A DNA stretch of 64,000 nucleotides from positions 372,001 to 436,000 of the forward strand of contig NZ_BNCH01000001.1 in assembly GCF_014656375.1 (NCBI RefSeq), written 5' to 3'. Each line of letters starts with the position of its first letter. The stretch's first letter is position 1. A program made the position numbers and the translations under genes. This DNA comes from Aliiroseovarius zhejiangensis. Lineage in GTDB: Bacteria > Pseudomonadota > Alphaproteobacteria > Rhodobacterales > Rhodobacteraceae. The notes beneath the pieces are model-generated. The model ran no database searches. It had not been told where the DNA came from and worked only from the letters and a program-made list of their open reading frames with translations. This document shows, in pieces, positions 47,475 through 57,763 of this stretch.

Positions 47475-48277
47475 TAATTCAGCTTTTCAGTCGACAGATG
47501 ATTATCAACTATAAACCTGAGAAAATTTCGTCCAGTTTCAGTAATCTTGAAGGTGTCACCCTGCACAATGACAAATTCTGCATTCAGCAGGTAAGCCATG
47601 TACATGTCTAAGTTCCAGCCATCCAAGATTCCCCGTTCGGCTTTCACACGCTCAAACATCTCGACTGCTTCTTTATGAGATACATCTCGGGCGTTCAAAA
47701 CCTGTAGCGCCTCGATCTGACTTCCAAAGATATTGGAATACAATCGCTCAAAAGCCCGGAGCATCCGTGCCTCAGTCAAGCTCCTTACGAGAATCTTGAG
47801 GTGATCTGTGTCAGGATAGTTCCGTAGAGCATCCAATGTCTCCTGCTCAATTCGCTGCGCAACAGGATCATGAAGCTCAGTGAGGTCTACGTCCTCAAGT
47901 TTCGCTACCTCACCGGGTCGGAAGGCTTCCGGTTGGAGTTTTCCTTCGAACTCCGCGCCAGTAGGTCCAACCCTAGTCAGTCGCGGGAGCAATCCCTTTA
48001 ACTCACCGCTAAAGAGCCAGACAACGGCGATCGCCGCGAATGGCCAAGCTACTGCTTTGGCAAGATCGTTTAGAAATGAAAGAGTGGCCAAGACAATCTC
48101 GGGGCTCTCGCCGCAAAACCATAGTGTGGATTGTTCCGGCTCGCATGCCGACACATTCAAGTAAAAACCGGTCGCTATGGCAACACCAATGAAAAGCCCA
48201 AATGCGAAATATCCTCCAGAAATTCGCATCCCTCGACTCGCTAGTGTGTCTACCATGACGGTTTGCTCGCTTTTCAC
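47474..48277 (-). CDS. Unknown membrane protein with C-terminal winged-helix-like region, GTG start
   Basis: 267 aa. GTG 48277 overlaps the thyX stop (GTGA). Two membrane helices are near the N-terminus (about 18-41, [18 protein letters not shown]; and about 73-90, [15 protein letters not shown]), then a charged cytoplasmic part and a C-terminal region (about 215-262, [19 protein letters not shown]) that looks like a winged helix. GC content is lower than in its neighbours, a sign of recent acquisition. No family recognised. A downstream ATG (Met8) is the alternative start. Confidence 0.7.
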   Translation of the reverse strand: MKSEQTVMVDTLASRGMRISGGYFAFGLFIGVAIATGFYLNVSACEPEQSTLWFCGESPEIVLATLSFLNDLAKAVAWPFAAIAVVWLFSGELKGLLPRLTRVGPTGAEFEGKLQPEAFRPGEVAKLEDVDLTELHDPVAQRIEQETLDALRNYPDTDHLKILVRSLTEARMLRAFERLYSNIFGSQIEALQVLNARDVSHKEAVEMFERVKAERGILDGWNLDMYMAYLLNAEFVIVQGDTFKITETGRNFLRFIVDNHLSTEKLN

Positions 48278-49182
48278 CCCCGCAACTCCGCCTCAAACTC
48301 GCGCCATTCCCCCTTCGACATGCCGGAGGTCTCCTGCGTGACCTCTTCGCCTTTCAGCATACGGCGCACGCAGTCCATGGCGCGGCCCGACAGGTTGGCG
48401 CCGCCAAGGCGGTAATCCTCGAACGCGCCGTATGCGGCGGGGACCCAGTCGGCGACGATGTTGCAGATCGCGTCGGCATAGACGCGGATTTCATACTGGG
48501 CGTGGTGGTCGGCGCGCAGGCGCAGGAAGTGGAACAGGTTGTGCAGATCGACCTTCCAGTACCACTGGGTATAGACGTTGGCGGGCAGGTTCATCCGCGC
48601 GAGTTCCCGCGCCAGCCCCTGTTGGCCTTCGTCCGAGATCATCGCCTCGTAATTGTCATAGCAGCGGTTGCTGTCGGCCTTCAGGATTTCCAGCACGCGG
48701 GCGGCTTCCTCGCCTTCCAACGTGGCGCCACGGCCCTGATTGTTCACCACCGACTGCGCGGCGATGTGTTCGGGCGCGGGGATATAGAACTCGCGGTCCA
48801 GGATCGAATAGCGCGCCGAGTATTCGTTCACATTCGCGGTGCGGTGGCGGATCCACTGGCGGGCGACAAAGACGGGCAGCTTGACGTGCAGCTTGATCTC
48901 GCACATCTCGAACGGGGTCGAATGCCAGTGGCGCATCAGGTAACGGATCAGCCCTTCGTCGTTCTGCACCGATTTGGTGCCCTTGCCATAGCTGACCCGC
49001 GCGGCCTGACAGATCGCGGCGTCGTCACCCATATAGTCGATAACGCGGACGAACCCGTGGTCCAGCACCTCATGCGCGGTATAGAGGTGTTTTTCCATCC
49101 CTGGGCTGACCGCACGCAAGGTCGGTTGCGGGGTGCTGCGCTGGTCTTCGATTTCGCGGATCTGCTCGGGGCTCAGGGGCAT
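48274..49182 (-). CDS. thyX: FAD-dependent thymidylate synthase
   Basis: 302 aa. Makes dTMP from dUMP using methylenetetrahydrofolate, FAD and NADPH. The ThyX motif appears as [15 protein letters not shown], with SFTPFEMCE-type upstream block ([14 protein letters not shown]) and [19 protein letters not shown]. Start at ATG 49182. Divergent from the glyoxalase gene; coupled to the unknown membrane protein downstream. Confidence 0.96.
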   Translation of the reverse strand: MPLSPEQIREIEDQRSTPQPTLRAVSPGMEKHLYTAHEVLDHGFVRVIDYMGDDAAICQAARVSYGKGTKSVQNDEGLIRYLMRHWHSTPFEMCEIKLHVKLPVFVARQWIRHRTANVNEYSARYSILDREFYIPAPEHIAAQSVVNNQGRGATLEGEEAARVLEILKADSNRCYDNYEAMISDEGQQGLARELARMNLPANVYTQWYWKVDLHNLFHFLRLRADHHAQYEIRVYADAICNIVADWVPAAYGAFEDYRLGGANLSGRAMDCVRRMLKGEEVTQETSGMSKGEWREFEAELRG

Positions 49183-49337
49183 GTCGAATCTCTCGTCTCG
49201 TGGTTGCCCGGCCACTATATATAGTCGCGGCCCGTGGCAAAACACCCATATGGCGTGGAGGCTGCGTTTCTGCTTTTCTCACCCGCCCGACCTGATAGGC
49301 TGGCGGCATATCCACCGGAACCACGAAGAGAGAGCAG

Positions 49338-49766
49338 ATGAGACTTCGATACCTGCACACGATGGTGCGCGTGAAGAACCTGGAAGAGAGCATGCGGTTC
49401 TATGAGCTTCTGGGGCTTGAGAAAACCCGGCAGATGGATTCGGAACAGGGGCGGTTTTCGCTGATCTTCATGGCCCCGCCGGGCCAGCCGGACTGCCCCA
49501 TCGAGCTGACCTATAACTGGGATGGCGATGACGGATTGCCGTCAGACAGCCGCCATTTCGGGCATCTGGCTTATGAGGTCGAGAATATCTATGAGATGTG
49601 TCAGCACCTTATGGACAACGGTGTGACGATCAACCGCCCGCCGCGCGATGGGCGCATGGCGTTCGTGCGGTCGCCCGACAACATCTCGGTCGAATTGTTG
49701 CAGGCCGGCGATCCCCTGCCTAGCCAAGAGCCATGGGCCAGCATGGACAACACCGGTCACTGGTGA
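49338..49766 (+). CDS. gloA: Lactoylglutathione lyase (glyoxalase I)
   Basis: 142 aa VOC-fold enzyme converting the methylglyoxal-glutathione hemithioacetal to S-lactoylglutathione. YLHTMVRVKNLEESMRFYEL begins it; metal ligands are expected at His5-region (LHT), Glu in IELTYNW, His in FGHLAYEV and Glu in SVELLQ. Its TGA shares a base with the ATG of the next gene (TGATG). Confidence 0.92.
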   Translation: MRLRYLHTMVRVKNLEESMRFYELLGLEKTRQMDSEQGRFSLIFMAPPGQPDCPIELTYNWDGDDGLPSDSRHFGHLAYEVENIYEMCQHLMDNGVTINRPPRDGRMAFVRSPDNISVELLQAGDPLPSQEPWASMDNTGHW

Positions 49767-50497
49767 TGCGCGCAGGGCGGATCACACAATGGGCGCTGGC
49801 CTTGGTGACCCTCGTTTGGGCGGGGACTGCCGCCGCCCAAAGCGATGCGCCGTGCCGTCAGGCGTTGGCGCTGGGGTTGGATGTGTCCGGGTCGGTTGAT
49901 GAAGGGGAATACCGGCTGCAACTGGACGGGCTGGCCGCCGCGCTGGAACAGCCCGAGGTTTTGCGCGCCCTGCTGTCCCAACCCGCCCGCCCGATCCAGA
50001 TCGCGGTTTATGAATGGAGCGGCCCATCCCATCAACGCCTGTTGCAGGATTGGGTGTCGATCACGGCGCGCGAGGATGTGAGTGCCGTGGCGGATCGTCT
50101 GCGCCGCACCACCCGCATCAAAGCCGACCCGTCGACCGGGATCGGGGCCGCAATGATCTTTGGTCAACGTCTTCTGGCCGGGCGCCGGTGCGAAACACTG
50201 ACCCTGGATATCTCTGGTGACGGGCCTGCCAATACCGGGCCACGGCCGCAGGATGTACGTTATCTGTCCGGTTTTGACGGGATCACCATCAACGGGCTGG
50301 TGATCGGTGCGGGCGATGCGAACACCGATCTTGTTGCCTATTTCAAGGAACTGGTCATTCACGGGTTCGGGCGCTTCGTCGAACAGGCCGCCGATTTTCG
50401 GGACTATGAAGACGCGATGGCCCGCAAGCTGCTGCGCGAGTTGCGCGGCGTCGTCGTATCAAACCTGCAGCCACCCCATCCGCCCACGGGTCAATAG
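49766..50497 (+). CDS. DUF1194 protein with VWA-like fold, secreted
   Basis: 243 aa from the ATG overlapping gloA. A signal peptide (about 1-24, ending TAAAQ) leads to a von Willebrand A-like domain with the MIDAS motif DVSGSVDEGEY; Thr/Asp positions are in STGIGAAM and DISGDGPANTG. Such proteins are periplasmic or surface binding modules in Rhodobacteraceae; partners are not known. The 3' end overlaps the convergent MarR gene by seven bases. Confidence 0.88.
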   Translation: MRAGRITQWALALVTLVWAGTAAAQSDAPCRQALALGLDVSGSVDEGEYRLQLDGLAAALEQPEVLRALLSQPARPIQIAVYEWSGPSHQRLLQDWVSITAREDVSAVADRLRRTTRIKADPSTGIGAAMIFGQRLLAGRRCETLTLDISGDGPANTGPRPQDVRYLSGFDGITINGLVIGAGDANTDLVAYFKELVIHGFGRFVEQAADFRDYEDAMARKLLRELRGVVVSNLQPPHPPTGQ

Positions 50498-50988
50498 ATA
50501 TACCGGATCTGATCCGTCCAGTATCGTTCGACCCGTTTCAGCGCGACATTGATCTCCTCGATCCCTGATGACGTCAGCACATCGCGGGATTGCAGACCGT
50601 CTGCGTGGCGTTCGAACAGGCCGGCGACGATGTCACGGATCCCGCGCCCTTTCTCGGTCAGGCGCACCCTTACGCTGCGGCGATCCACCTCGCACCGCTG
50701 ATGATGCATATAACCCATTTCGACGAGTTTCTTGAGGTTGTAGGACACGTTCGACCCCTGGTAATAGCCGCGCGTTTTCAATTCGCCTGCCGTCACCTCG
50801 TTGTCGCCGATATTGAACAAAAGCAGCGCCTGCACCGCGTTCACTTCCAACACGCCGACCCGTTCAAACTCGTCCTTGATCACGTCCAGCAGCAGACGAT
50901 GCAGCCTTTCAACCAACGCCAGTGCTTCAAGATACTGATACACAAATGTCTGATTGCTTGTCTGCCCAATGGGGGAGTGCATGCTCAT
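50491..50988 (-). CDS. MarR-family regulator (LdtR-like)
   Basis: 165 aa from ATG 50988 with GGAG six bases upstream. Winged-helix core GELKTRGYYQGSNVSYNLKK and wing CEVDRRSVRVRLTEKG. The long N-terminal helix and the GYYQGSNVSYN recognition helix are like LdtR of alphaproteobacteria, which controls an L,D-transpeptidase and stress genes. No target gene is adjacent. Confidence 0.9.
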   Translation of the reverse strand: MSMHSPIGQTSNQTFVYQYLEALALVERLHRLLLDVIKDEFERVGVLEVNAVQALLLFNIGDNEVTAGELKTRGYYQGSNVSYNLKKLVEMGYMHHQRCEVDRRSVRVRLTEKGRGIRDIVAGLFERHADGLQSRDVLTSSGIEEINVALKRVERYWTDQIRYIY

Positions 50989-51092
50989 CCGTTTCTCCGA
51001 CCTAGTTACCAAGGTGACTATTCGGTCCGAAATGAGAACATTCAGTTAAATGCGTGCATCAGTTGCGGAAAATTTTCGTCAAACCCGCTGGG

Positions 51093-53113
<2,021 letters not shown>

Positions 53114-53122
53114 GGGGGCGGA

Positions 53123-53500
53123 ATGGATCAGGCAAGGATCACCGCCAACCTGCCCAGCCGCAGTTTTGACGCCACTTTGTCCTTCTATGAGGGGCTTGGG
53201 TTTCAACTGGTCTGGCGCAGTGATGGCTGGATGATCTTCGGGTTTGGCACCACCCGGATCGAGTTCTTTCCGCATCCCGAGCTTGATCCAAAATCCAGTT
53301 GGTTTTCGGCCTGCCTGCGCCTGCCCGATATTGACACGCTCCACAAGGCATGGCGCCGGCAGGGCATCGCCGCGGACGCCGCCGCAATTCCACGACTGAC
53401 CGACATTGCGCCCGCCACCGCCAGCGCACCGCGCATGTTCTACATGGTGGACCCGGATGGCAGCCTGTGGCGCGTGATCGAAGACAAGGACATCAGATGA
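53123..53500 (+). CDS. VOC-family (bleomycin-resistance-like) protein
   Basis: 125 aa. Glyoxalase/bleomycin-binding fold: ANLPSRSFDATLSFYEGLGF, IEFFPHPELDP, then VDPDGSLWRVIE. BRP-like binding proteins of this type need no catalytic metal. It may bind a hydrophobic toxin or metabolite; resistance is not proven. Overlaps the next gene (ATGA). Confidence 0.88.
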   Translation: MDQARITANLPSRSFDATLSFYEGLGFQLVWRSDGWMIFGFGTTRIEFFPHPELDPKSSWFSACLRLPDIDTLHKAWRRQGIAADAAAIPRLTDIAPATASAPRMFYMVDPDGSLWRVIEDKDIR

Positions 53501-53898
53501 GCATCTCTCTGCCCGACTATTACTTTCGCGTGCGTGAAAACGGTGCGTTCGTCTTTCGTGTGAACACCGAAAACCGGCAACGCCCGTTGGAGTTGGATCA
53601 GATCGCCGCAGTGAACATCCGAAACGGCGAGGTCAAGCCGCAGGGCGCATATGAACTGACCGACGCGGATCAGGCCGCCATCGCCGCCTGGATGGAAGAG
53701 CGAAAAGCAACGCTTGAGGCACGCGATCTGGATGACATCCTGCGCAGCATCGACCACCTGAACCTAACGGCCCATTGGGCGCAAACCCGTGCAACTCCCG
53801 AAGCGTTGGAGCAGGTCACGGATGCGCTTCTGTTGGCGATGCATGATCTGCGCACGGTGCTGGTGCGCAAGAAAGCAGACCGGCTGAAACAGGGTTAG
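53497..53898 (+). CDS. Conserved protein of unknown function
   Basis: 133 aa from the ATG overlapping the VOC gene. The N-terminal half is beta-rich (YYFRVRENGAFVFRV, RPLELDQIAAVNIRNGEV), the C-terminal half helical (MEERKATLEARDLDDIL... LEQVTDALLLAMHDL). No signal peptide or known domain. It converges on the MATE gene with a four-base overlap. Confidence 0.75.
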   Translation: MSISLPDYYFRVRENGAFVFRVNTENRQRPLELDQIAAVNIRNGEVKPQGAYELTDADQAAIAAWMEERKATLEARDLDDILRSIDHLNLTAHWAQTRATPEALEQVTDALLLAMHDLRTVLVRKKADRLKQG

Positions 53899-55271
53899 AC
53901 GGCAGGACCCGGTTGCATCTCGCCAATCCGGGACGAACTTTTCCAGAACCGCCACGACATGAAGATACCGGCACAGACAAGACCCAGCAGCAATCCGACC
54001 CAGACACCCGGCGCACCGAAGCCCAACGTGATCCCCAGCACATAGGACATGGTCATGCCAACCCCCCAATAGCTGAGCGTGGCAATGATCATCGGCACCC
54101 GCGTGTCCTGCACCCCGCGCAACAGGCCCATCGCGATGGCCTGTGCCCCGTCGGCAAATTGGAACAGGGCCGCGACGATCAGAAGGACCGAGCCCAGCGT
54201 GACGATCTCGTCCCGTCTTACCTCGCTTGGGTTCAGGAACAGTTTGATCATCGGTTCAGGCGCACCAAGGAACAGGATCACGGTCAACCCGCCAAACACG
54301 ACCGATGCCAAAGTCACGGCCAGAGCCCCACGCCGCAAGCTGGCCTCGTCGCGACGCCCCAAAGCGCGTCCTGCCCGGACGGTCGCGGTGTTTGACAGGC
54401 CCAGATGCACCATGAAGAAGGCGGCCGTGATTTGCAGCGCGATCCCGTGGGCGGCCAGCTCCAGGGTGCCGATCAGTCCGACAACCACCGTCGAGGCCGA
54501 GAACATCCCAACCTCGGCCAAAGTGGTCAGGCCGATCGGAATGCCAAGGCGCAAAAGCTGGCGCAACGCCTCCCAATCCGGTTTCCACAGCCGCCGGAAC
54601 AGGCTGGCCTCGGCATTCAGCCGCGCGGCATAGACGACCAGCACCAGTCCGGACGCGATCTGGATCAGGACCGAGGCAATGGCCGCCCCGCGCACGCCCA
54701 GTTCCGGCGCGCCCCAATTGCCGAAGATCAGCGCATAGTTGATAAACCCGTTCATCACCGCGGCCAGCACCGTTGCCCATAACACGATCCGGGTATGTTC
54801 CAAGGCAGCCAGATAACTTTTCAGCGCCATGACCAAAAGCGCAGGCACCAGCCCGACCCCGGCGATGCGCAGGTAATCCTGTGCCAGAAGGCTCAGATCG
54901 GGATCCTGCCCGATGGCCCGCAGAATTGGCGCTGACATCCACATCAGAGGCAGGACCAGCAGCGCAAACCCGACCGAGAACCACATCGACATACGGGTCA
55001 GCCTGCGCACCCGCACATCATCACGCGCCTCGGAGGCTTCGGCCACCATCGGCATCAAGGCCCAGGCCGGACCCGACCCCATGATCAGGAACATGAAAAA
55101 GAACGTGCCGGCCAGTGTGACGGCGGCCAGTTCCTCGACCCCGTACCAGCCCAGCATGATCGTGTCGATGATCTGCACCGCGAACTGCGCCAGATGCGAG
55201 GCAACCAGCGGAAGTCCCAAAACAAGGACTGCGCGAAAATGCTGTGACAGGGTGAGCGTTTGCAACATCAC
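53895..55271 (-). CDS. MATE-family efflux transporter
   Basis: 458 aa with about 12 membrane helices in two MatE halves (from LVLGLPLVASHLAQFAVQIIDTIMLG). NorM-like: exports cationic compounds out of the inner membrane against Na+ or H+. The C-terminal tail is charged. Substrate unknown. Starts about 70 bp after the lytic transglycosylase end on the same strand. Confidence 0.93.
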   Translation of the reverse strand: MMLQTLTLSQHFRAVLVLGLPLVASHLAQFAVQIIDTIMLGWYGVEELAAVTLAGTFFFMFLIMGSGPAWALMPMVAEASEARDDVRVRRLTRMSMWFSVGFALLVLPLMWMSAPILRAIGQDPDLSLLAQDYLRIAGVGLVPALLVMALKSYLAALEHTRIVLWATVLAAVMNGFINYALIFGNWGAPELGVRGAAIASVLIQIASGLVLVVYAARLNAEASLFRRLWKPDWEALRQLLRLGIPIGLTTLAEVGMFSASTVVVGLIGTLELAAHGIALQITAAFFMVHLGLSNTATVRAGRALGRRDEASLRRGALAVTLASVVFGGLTVILFLGAPEPMIKLFLNPSEVRRDEIVTLGSVLLIVAALFQFADGAQAIAMGLLRGVQDTRVPMIIATLSYWGVGMTMSYVLGITLGFGAPGVWVGLLLGLVCAGIFMSWRFWKSSSRIGEMQPGPAV

Positions 55272-55340
55272 CCAGACCTATGCCGGAATATCGGCATGGG
55301 CAAGATGCCGAACAACCCGGACCGTCCGCCTGTACCCAGC

Positions 55341-56489
55341 CTAGCGCAACAGCGCCAGCAGCGCCCGCGAGGGGTCGCCTGTGACCGGAAGACCCCGCGC
55401 GCGCTGAAACGCCTCGATCGCTTGCAGGGTTTTCCTGCCGATCACCCCGTCGGCTTCGCCCACCTCGTATCCTGCCCGGGTCAGGCCGCGTTGCAGCGCT
55501 TTGCGGTCCTCAAGTGTCAGCCCGTATTTGTCGGGACCGAACGTGCCTCGCAGCGGCGGGCGCCCCAACAGACGGTCCGAAAGATGTCCGACGCCGATGA
55601 TGTATTTCTGCGCATTGTTGTACCGCCCGAGCACATTGTAGTTGTGATAGACCTCGAACACCGGGCCGTTGTCCCCTGCCGGTTTCACGACCCGTCCACG
55701 ACCTGACGGCGCACGTCCCGTGATCTCGTCCCCCCAACGCTGCCCACGCCGCCAGCCCGACCGGCTGAGATATGCCGCGGTTGACGCCAGCGCATCGGTC
55801 GGATCGTCTGACCAGATGTCGCGTTGCCCATCGCCACGGAAGTCCACCGCATAGGCCAGATAGGATGTCGGAATGAATTGCGTATGCCCCATGGCACCCG
55901 CCCAGCTTCCCTTCATGCGCGCGGGCGTCACGTCGCCACGTTCCAGAATTTTCAGGGCCGCCATCAACTGCCCGTCAAAGAACCGCCCGCGCCGTCCGTC
56001 AAAGGCAAGCGTCGACAGGGCCGAGATCACAGGCACATCCCCGCGCCGTTCGCCATAGCGGCTTTCCAGCCCCCAGACGGCCACGATCACCTCTTTCTCG
56101 ACGCCATACTTTGTCTCGATCTGCGTCAGCAATCCTGCGTGGCGCCGCAGCATCTCGCGCCCCTTGGCAATCCGTTCGTCAGAAGCCGCGATCGCCATAT
56201 AATCCTCGAACGAGCGGACGAACTCAGTCTGGTTGCGGTCCCGTTCCACGACGCCGGGCAGATAGCCGACATCGCGGAAGGCACGTGTTACGGTGGATGC
56301 GCTGATCCCGGCCGCCCGCGCCCGGGCTTTTGCCCCGTCGACCCAGGTGTCGAAGGCGGCGTTCGGAACGGCGCGCATGGTTGATCCTGCACCGGGTCGC
56401 GACGCGGGCCGGGTGGTTGCGCCGGACTGGCAGGCGGTCAGGTAAAGCCCGGCAAGGCCGAAGGCAATGAAGCGTCTGGAATAGGTCAT
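55341..56489 (-). CDS. Lytic murein transglycosylase, MltB-type, lipoprotein
   Basis: 382 aa from ATG 56489. A lipoprotein signal (AFGLAGLYLTAC, Cys about 20) anchors it in the envelope. The SLT_2/MltB catalytic domain spans about 45-310, with catalytic Glu in WGLESRYGERRG and GAMGHTQFIPTSYL. A C-terminal peptidoglycan-binding domain (about 325-380, LTRAGYEVGEADGVIGRKTL) completes it. It cleaves glycan strands to anhydro-muropeptides. Confidence 0.94.
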   Translation of the reverse strand: MTYSRRFIAFGLAGLYLTACQSGATTRPASRPGAGSTMRAVPNAAFDTWVDGAKARARAAGISASTVTRAFRDVGYLPGVVERDRNQTEFVRSFEDYMAIAASDERIAKGREMLRRHAGLLTQIETKYGVEKEVIVAVWGLESRYGERRGDVPVISALSTLAFDGRRGRFFDGQLMAALKILERGDVTPARMKGSWAGAMGHTQFIPTSYLAYAVDFRGDGQRDIWSDDPTDALASTAAYLSRSGWRRGQRWGDEITGRAPSGRGRVVKPAGDNGPVFEVYHNYNVLGRYNNAQKYIIGVGHLSDRLLGRPPLRGTFGPDKYGLTLEDRKALQRGLTRAGYEVGEADGVIGRKTLQAIEAFQRARGLPVTGDPSRALLALLR

Positions 56490-56581
56490 GGGGTGCCCCT
56501 GCTCTTGTTTTGAGCTGAGAGTATAGGGCTGCGATGCGAAGGCAAGCACCTCGTTCATGTTCCCACCGGACCAGCGGCAAG

Positions 56582-56615
56582 AAGCAGGAAAGGGGCCGGT
56601 TTCCCGCCCCTTTCC
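56582..56615 (-). terminator. Terminator-like hairpin after the PPK2 gene
   Basis: GGAAAGGGGC and GCCCCTTTCC are perfect 10-bp arms with a 9-base loop. On the minus strand a T-rich but interrupted stretch (TGCTTCTT) follows, 22 bp after the PPK2 stop. Confidence 0.65.
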
Positions 56616-56637
56616 CGGTGAACACACCACGCGCAGG

Positions 56638-57621
56638 TCAGCCGCTGCGCCGTTGATCCGGGTGCAGACTGGCCCCCAGGATATGGTCCGCCTTGTGAAT
56701 CACCTGGCTGGCATGTCCGACGATCAGCGGGTCGGGTTGACCCACAAGCTCGTGATCCTTGTCGGGGTACTCCAGCGTCGACAGGAAATGCCGCATACAT
56801 TCCAGACGCGCGCGTTTCTTGTCGTTGGACTTGATGATCGTCCAGGGCGCATCCGCCGTGTGGGTATAGAAGAACATCGCCTCTTTCGCTTCGGTGTAGT
56901 CATCCCATTTCGACAGGGATGCCACATCCACCGGGCTGAGCTTCCAACGTTTCAGGGGATCATCCTTGCGGCTGTCAAAGCGGCGTTTCTGCTCGGGCTG
57001 CGTGACCGAGAACCAGTATTTGTAAAGCTGAATGCCCGATCGGGTCAGCATGCGTTCAAACTCCGGCGTCTGTCGCATGAACTCAAGATATTCGTTGGCG
57101 TTGCAGAACCCCATGACCCGTTCGACACCGGCGCGGTTATACCAAGAGCGGTCATAAAACACCATTTCGCCCGAAGTCGGCAGGTGCGAGATATACCGCT
57201 GATAAAACCATTGCCCGCGCTCTTCGTCCGTGGGTTTGTTCAGCGCCACGATACGCGCCTCACGCGGGTTCAAATGCTCCATGAAGCGTTTTATCGTACC
57301 GCCCTTGCCCGCGGCATCGCGACCTTCAAACAGCAGCACGAATTTCTGCCCTGTTTCGCCCACCCAACGCTGGACCTTCAGAAGCTCTGCCTGCAACTTG
57401 GCCTTCGTGGCTTCATATTCCCGACGCCCGAGTTTCGTGCTGTAAGGGTATTTGCCGTTCTCAAAAGTCTGGCGGATCTTGTCTTCGGTCACGGTCGGAA
57501 ACCCGCTTCTGCCCTTGCTCACCTGTGGCGCAGTCTGGGATGATGCCGCCGCAGATGTCTTCGCCTGCGCGTTCGCAGTTGTCGGGGCGGATTTCGATAC
57601 GCGGGTTGCTTTTGTTGTCAT
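56638..57621 (-). CDS. ppk2: PPK2-family polyphosphate kinase
   Basis: 327 aa. Walker A GRDAAGKGGTIKRF, Walker B-like DRSWYNRAGVE and the lid SVTQPEQKRRFDSRKDDPLK mark a single-domain PPK2. The family moves phosphate between polyphosphate and nucleotides; class I members act on NDPs. The first 40 residues are a Thr/Ala/Ser-rich, basic extension. Confidence 0.95.
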   Translation of the reverse strand: MTTKATRVSKSAPTTANAQAKTSAAASSQTAPQVSKGRSGFPTVTEDKIRQTFENGKYPYSTKLGRREYEATKAKLQAELLKVQRWVGETGQKFVLLFEGRDAAGKGGTIKRFMEHLNPREARIVALNKPTDEERGQWFYQRYISHLPTSGEMVFYDRSWYNRAGVERVMGFCNANEYLEFMRQTPEFERMLTRSGIQLYKYWFSVTQPEQKRRFDSRKDDPLKRWKLSPVDVASLSKWDDYTEAKEAMFFYTHTADAPWTIIKSNDKKRARLECMRHFLSTLEYPDKDHELVGQPDPLIVGHASQVIHKADHILGASLHPDQRRSG

Positions 57622-57711
57622 GAGCCAATCTCCATTTCGGGGTTCGAAAACCTGTTATCATCTTGCGCCGTCAGGCGCTTTGATCCGGGTCAATGGAAAT
57701 TGCTATTGTCC

Positions 57712-57744
57712 AAGAAGAAAGGCCCGCCGCGATGCGGACCTTTC
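57712..57744 (-). terminator. Intrinsic terminator of the beta-helix gene
   Basis: On the minus strand GAAAGGTCCGC and GCGGGCCTTTC pair over 11 bp with one G-U, loop of 6, followed by TTCTT. It lies 19 bp after the stop. Confidence 0.8.
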
Positions 57745-57763
57745 AACAAGCAGGCGACAGCCG

